A stretch of 64,000 bases of DNA, taken from NCBI GenBank assembly GCA_030323885.1, contig CM059199.1, forward strand, positions 39,440,590 through 39,504,589, written 5' to 3'. A program made the translations under genes and the position numbers. Under the pieces are notes generated by a model. The model saw nothing but the letters and a program-made list of their open reading frames with translations, was not told where the DNA came from and did not search any database. The DNA comes from Branchipolynoe longqiensis. Lineage: Eukaryota; Annelida; Polychaeta; Phyllodocida; Polynoidae. Below, in pieces: positions 63,522-64,000 of the stretch. Each line of letters starts with the position of its first letter. Position 1 is the stretch's first letter.

Positions 63522-63920
63522 TTTGTGGCGTTCTCTGTGGCGGAGTGGTTAGAGTCTCTGACTTTTTTCTAGGTCAGACTCCTAATCTGAGGGTTGGCGG
63601 TTTGATTCCCCATGCCCCCAGCTCTGCCAATTTGGATTTCCACTGCTGTGTATAACTTACAGCATCATCAAAGGCCAGTTGCTCTCATACCATGTCTATG
63701 TGGTGTAGGAGGTTACAAATCCCTTGTGTCGGTAAAAGTGTAGGCTCAGGCTTTCTATCGACCAGCAGTGGAGTGGGGAAGACCAGTCGTCTGTGACTGG
63801 GATTTCCCCTGCTTAGGACAACTAATGTACCAACAACAAAAAAGAGAGACACATAAGTGTTCACACTTCCTGTCTACCATATCGCTATATCGCTATATCG
63901 CTATATCGCTATTAAATAAA
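63522..63920 (+). repeat. SINE type C, full length with microsatellite tail
   Basis: Head GGCGTTCTCTGTGGCGGAGT with GGTTTGATTCCCC, body CTTGTGTCGGTAAAAGTGTA, shared tail AGCAGTGGAGTGGGGAAGAC, then GTGTTCACACTTCCTGTCTA and a final ATCGCTAT 8-bp repeat. The same end is present at 28905, showing the true 3' end of the family. 63921-64000 is unassigned. Confidence 0.92.
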
Positions 63921-64000
63921 GTGGTTGTCAGCACCGTGGTACTGGTCTTCCTGCCATGTGACATTACAGTTATTTACAATATATGTATACGTAGTCTGAT

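Overview
The window looks like a stretch of repeat-rich, intergenic (or intronic) DNA from an invertebrate animal, probably marine; the phylum cannot be fixed from the sequence alone. The evidence is the mix of tRNA-headed SINEs with AAC-rich or microsatellite tails, LINE reverse-transcriptase 3' fragments, a decayed Ty3/gypsy-type LTR element, a gag-only element with the split direct repeats of Ngaro/PAT-like tyrosine-recombinase retrotransposons, TTAA-type MITEs, and many long terminal-inverted-repeat (foldback) elements. No confident host protein-coding gene, rRNA, functional tRNA or CRISPR array was found. Almost every open frame longer than 60 codons falls in a repeat.

Layout. 0-6 kb: a SINE remnant, a 770-bp foldback element, a 9-bp-word minisatellite, and members of two dispersed families (R1, R2). 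6-17 kb: LINE 3' ends, AT microsatellites, two MITEs, a short LINE-derived element (10.1-10.4 kb), foldback elements (10.8-12.0 kb), a 300-bp dispersed direct repeat beside a homopurine tract, and a head-to-head SINE pair. 17-25 kb: a LINE tail folded into a 127-bp-arm hairpin, three foldback elements, and several MITEs interrupted by SINEs. 25-30 kb: an LTR with adjacent polypurine tract, a 125-bp tandem SINE array, and a foldback element with exact TTAA duplications. 30-36 kb: hexamer-array and 10-bp-array foldback elements, a 163-bp tandem duplication and a LINE fragment. 37-44 kb: a dense SINE cluster, then a Ty3/gypsy-type element on the minus strand that has split a SINE. 44-47 kb: a 1.7-kb foldback element carrying SINEs and minisatellites, inserted in a SINE with a CCGG duplication. 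47.3-50.1 kb: the GC-rich gag-only element. 50-54 kb: a 321-bp tandem SINE array nested in a MITE, then more SINEs. 54-64 kb: five more foldback elements, an Asp-codon GAT tract, MITEs and a full-length type C SINE.

The most unusual theme is the foldback elements. In three separate lineages the tips and a central or core segment are conserved between copies, while the long arms are filled with a short word (about 6-11 bp) that differs from copy to copy. This suggests that arms are re-templated from their own short repeats while tips and core are held. SINEs are modular: the same body appears with different tRNA-like heads and with two alternative tails. Split SINEs and split MITEs give a relative insertion order for many elements.
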